Assembly (NCBI GenBank): GCA_019310745.1
Contig: JAFDDS010000191.1
Coordinates: 1 to 6,141, forward strand
DNA length: 6,141 nt
Direction: 5' to 3'
DNA from: Deltaproteobacteria bacterium
GTDB taxonomy: Bacteria; Desulfobacterota; DSM-4660; Desulfatiglandales; B25-G16
The first letter of the stretch is position 1; each line of letters starts with the position of its first letter. The notes under the pieces were generated by a model, which saw only the letters and a list, made by a program, of their open reading frames with translations, did not search any database and was not told the origin of the DNA. A program made the position numbers and the translations under genes. Below are positions 6,030-6,141 of the stretch, piece after piece.

Positions 6030-6035
6030 ATTATA
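6030..6035 (-). promoter_or_regulatory. Possible -10 element (TATAAT) upstream of the terminator hairpin
   Basis: A consensus TATAAT on the minus strand lies between the tRNA and the hairpin at 5981-6010. A start near 6023 would place that hairpin and its U-run inside the leader of the zinc-ribbon gene. The nearest -35-like hexamer (TTGAGT) is only 14 bp away, so the promoter is weakly supported. Confidence 0.25.
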
Positions 6036-6073
6036 AGACACCCAGCAATACTCAAGCATCTTTTACTATCTAA

Positions 6074-6141
6074 TGGGCCCACCTGGTCTCGAACCAGGGA
6101 CCTACCGGTTATGAGCCGGTGGCTCTGCCAGCTGAGCTATG
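6074..6141 (-). tRNA. tRNA with CAU anticodon (Met elongator or Ile2), 5' end cut by the window
   Basis: All arms after the acceptor 5' strand are visible on the minus strand: D-arm GCUC...GAGC, anticodon arm ACCGG-CUCAUAA-CCGGU with anticodon CAU, a 5-nt variable loop, T-arm CCUGG-UUCGAGA-CCAGG, acceptor 3' strand UGGGCCC and discriminator A at 6074. About 5 nt (expected GGGCC) lie beyond the right edge. CCA is not encoded. The anticodon stem lacks the three consecutive G-C pairs of initiator tRNA and the D loop is not initiator-like, so it is an elongator tRNA-Met or a tRNA-Ile whose C34 becomes lysidine. I favour Met slightly; sequence alone does not settle it. Confidence 0.95.

Noticed and set aside
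1..6141. CRISPR array, insertion sequence, phage or defence genes
   Set aside because: No spaced repeats, transposase motifs, terminal inverted repeats or defence-type domains were seen.

Overview
This window is a compact bacterial housekeeping region in which every supported gene lies on the minus strand. Read in transcription order, from the right edge to the left, it holds: a CAU-anticodon tRNA cut by the window edge; a terminator hairpin; a coiled-coil C4 zinc-ribbon protein interrupted by an in-frame amber codon; the RNase P RNA; a 6S-like RNA; yggT; a DUF167/YggU gene; coaC and coaB in two different frames; a family 4 uracil-DNA glycosylase; an NfeD membrane protease; and the first third of a slipin (SPFH protein), which runs off the left edge.

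The DNA is AT-rich with short spacers. The RNase P RNA is of the ordinary bacterial (type A-like) kind, NfeD has a signal peptide, and the tRNA does not encode CCA. A zinc-ribbon gene followed directly by rnpB, and a slipin-NfeD pair, fit an AT-rich Gram-negative, delta-proteobacterium-like (Desulfobacterota or relative) genome. This taxonomic guess is inference only. No mobile element, CRISPR array or plus-strand gene is supported.

Right part (about 4440-6141) is RNA-rich: tRNA, rnpB and a 6S candidate are in tandem. The 6S candidate is called from its fold: a 17-position closing stem, a symmetric bubble of about 19 nt per side, and a long inner stem ending in two GC-rich hairpins. Middle part (about 2370-4364): yggT and yggU overlap by one base and form a unit; a 220-bp spacer with a candidate promoter precedes coaBC. 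Left part (1-2390): coaB overlaps the glycosylase gene by 22 bp, the glycosylase gene overlaps the start of nfeD, and the slipin gene follows 56 bp later, so coaBC-udg-nfeD-slipin looks like one operon combining coenzyme A synthesis, DNA repair and membrane quality control.

The most unusual aspect is that three protein genes depart from normal coding. nfeD has a complete signal peptide that can only be reached from a non-canonical start (AUU with a well-placed Shine-Dalgarno). coaBC is split by a frameshift that fits an 11-nt deletion next to a Cys-to-Thr change in the decarboxylase flap. The zinc-ribbon gene has an in-frame UAG at codon 101. Either the sequence has errors or this locus is truly eroding or recoded. 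I did not find a wholly new multi-gene system here.
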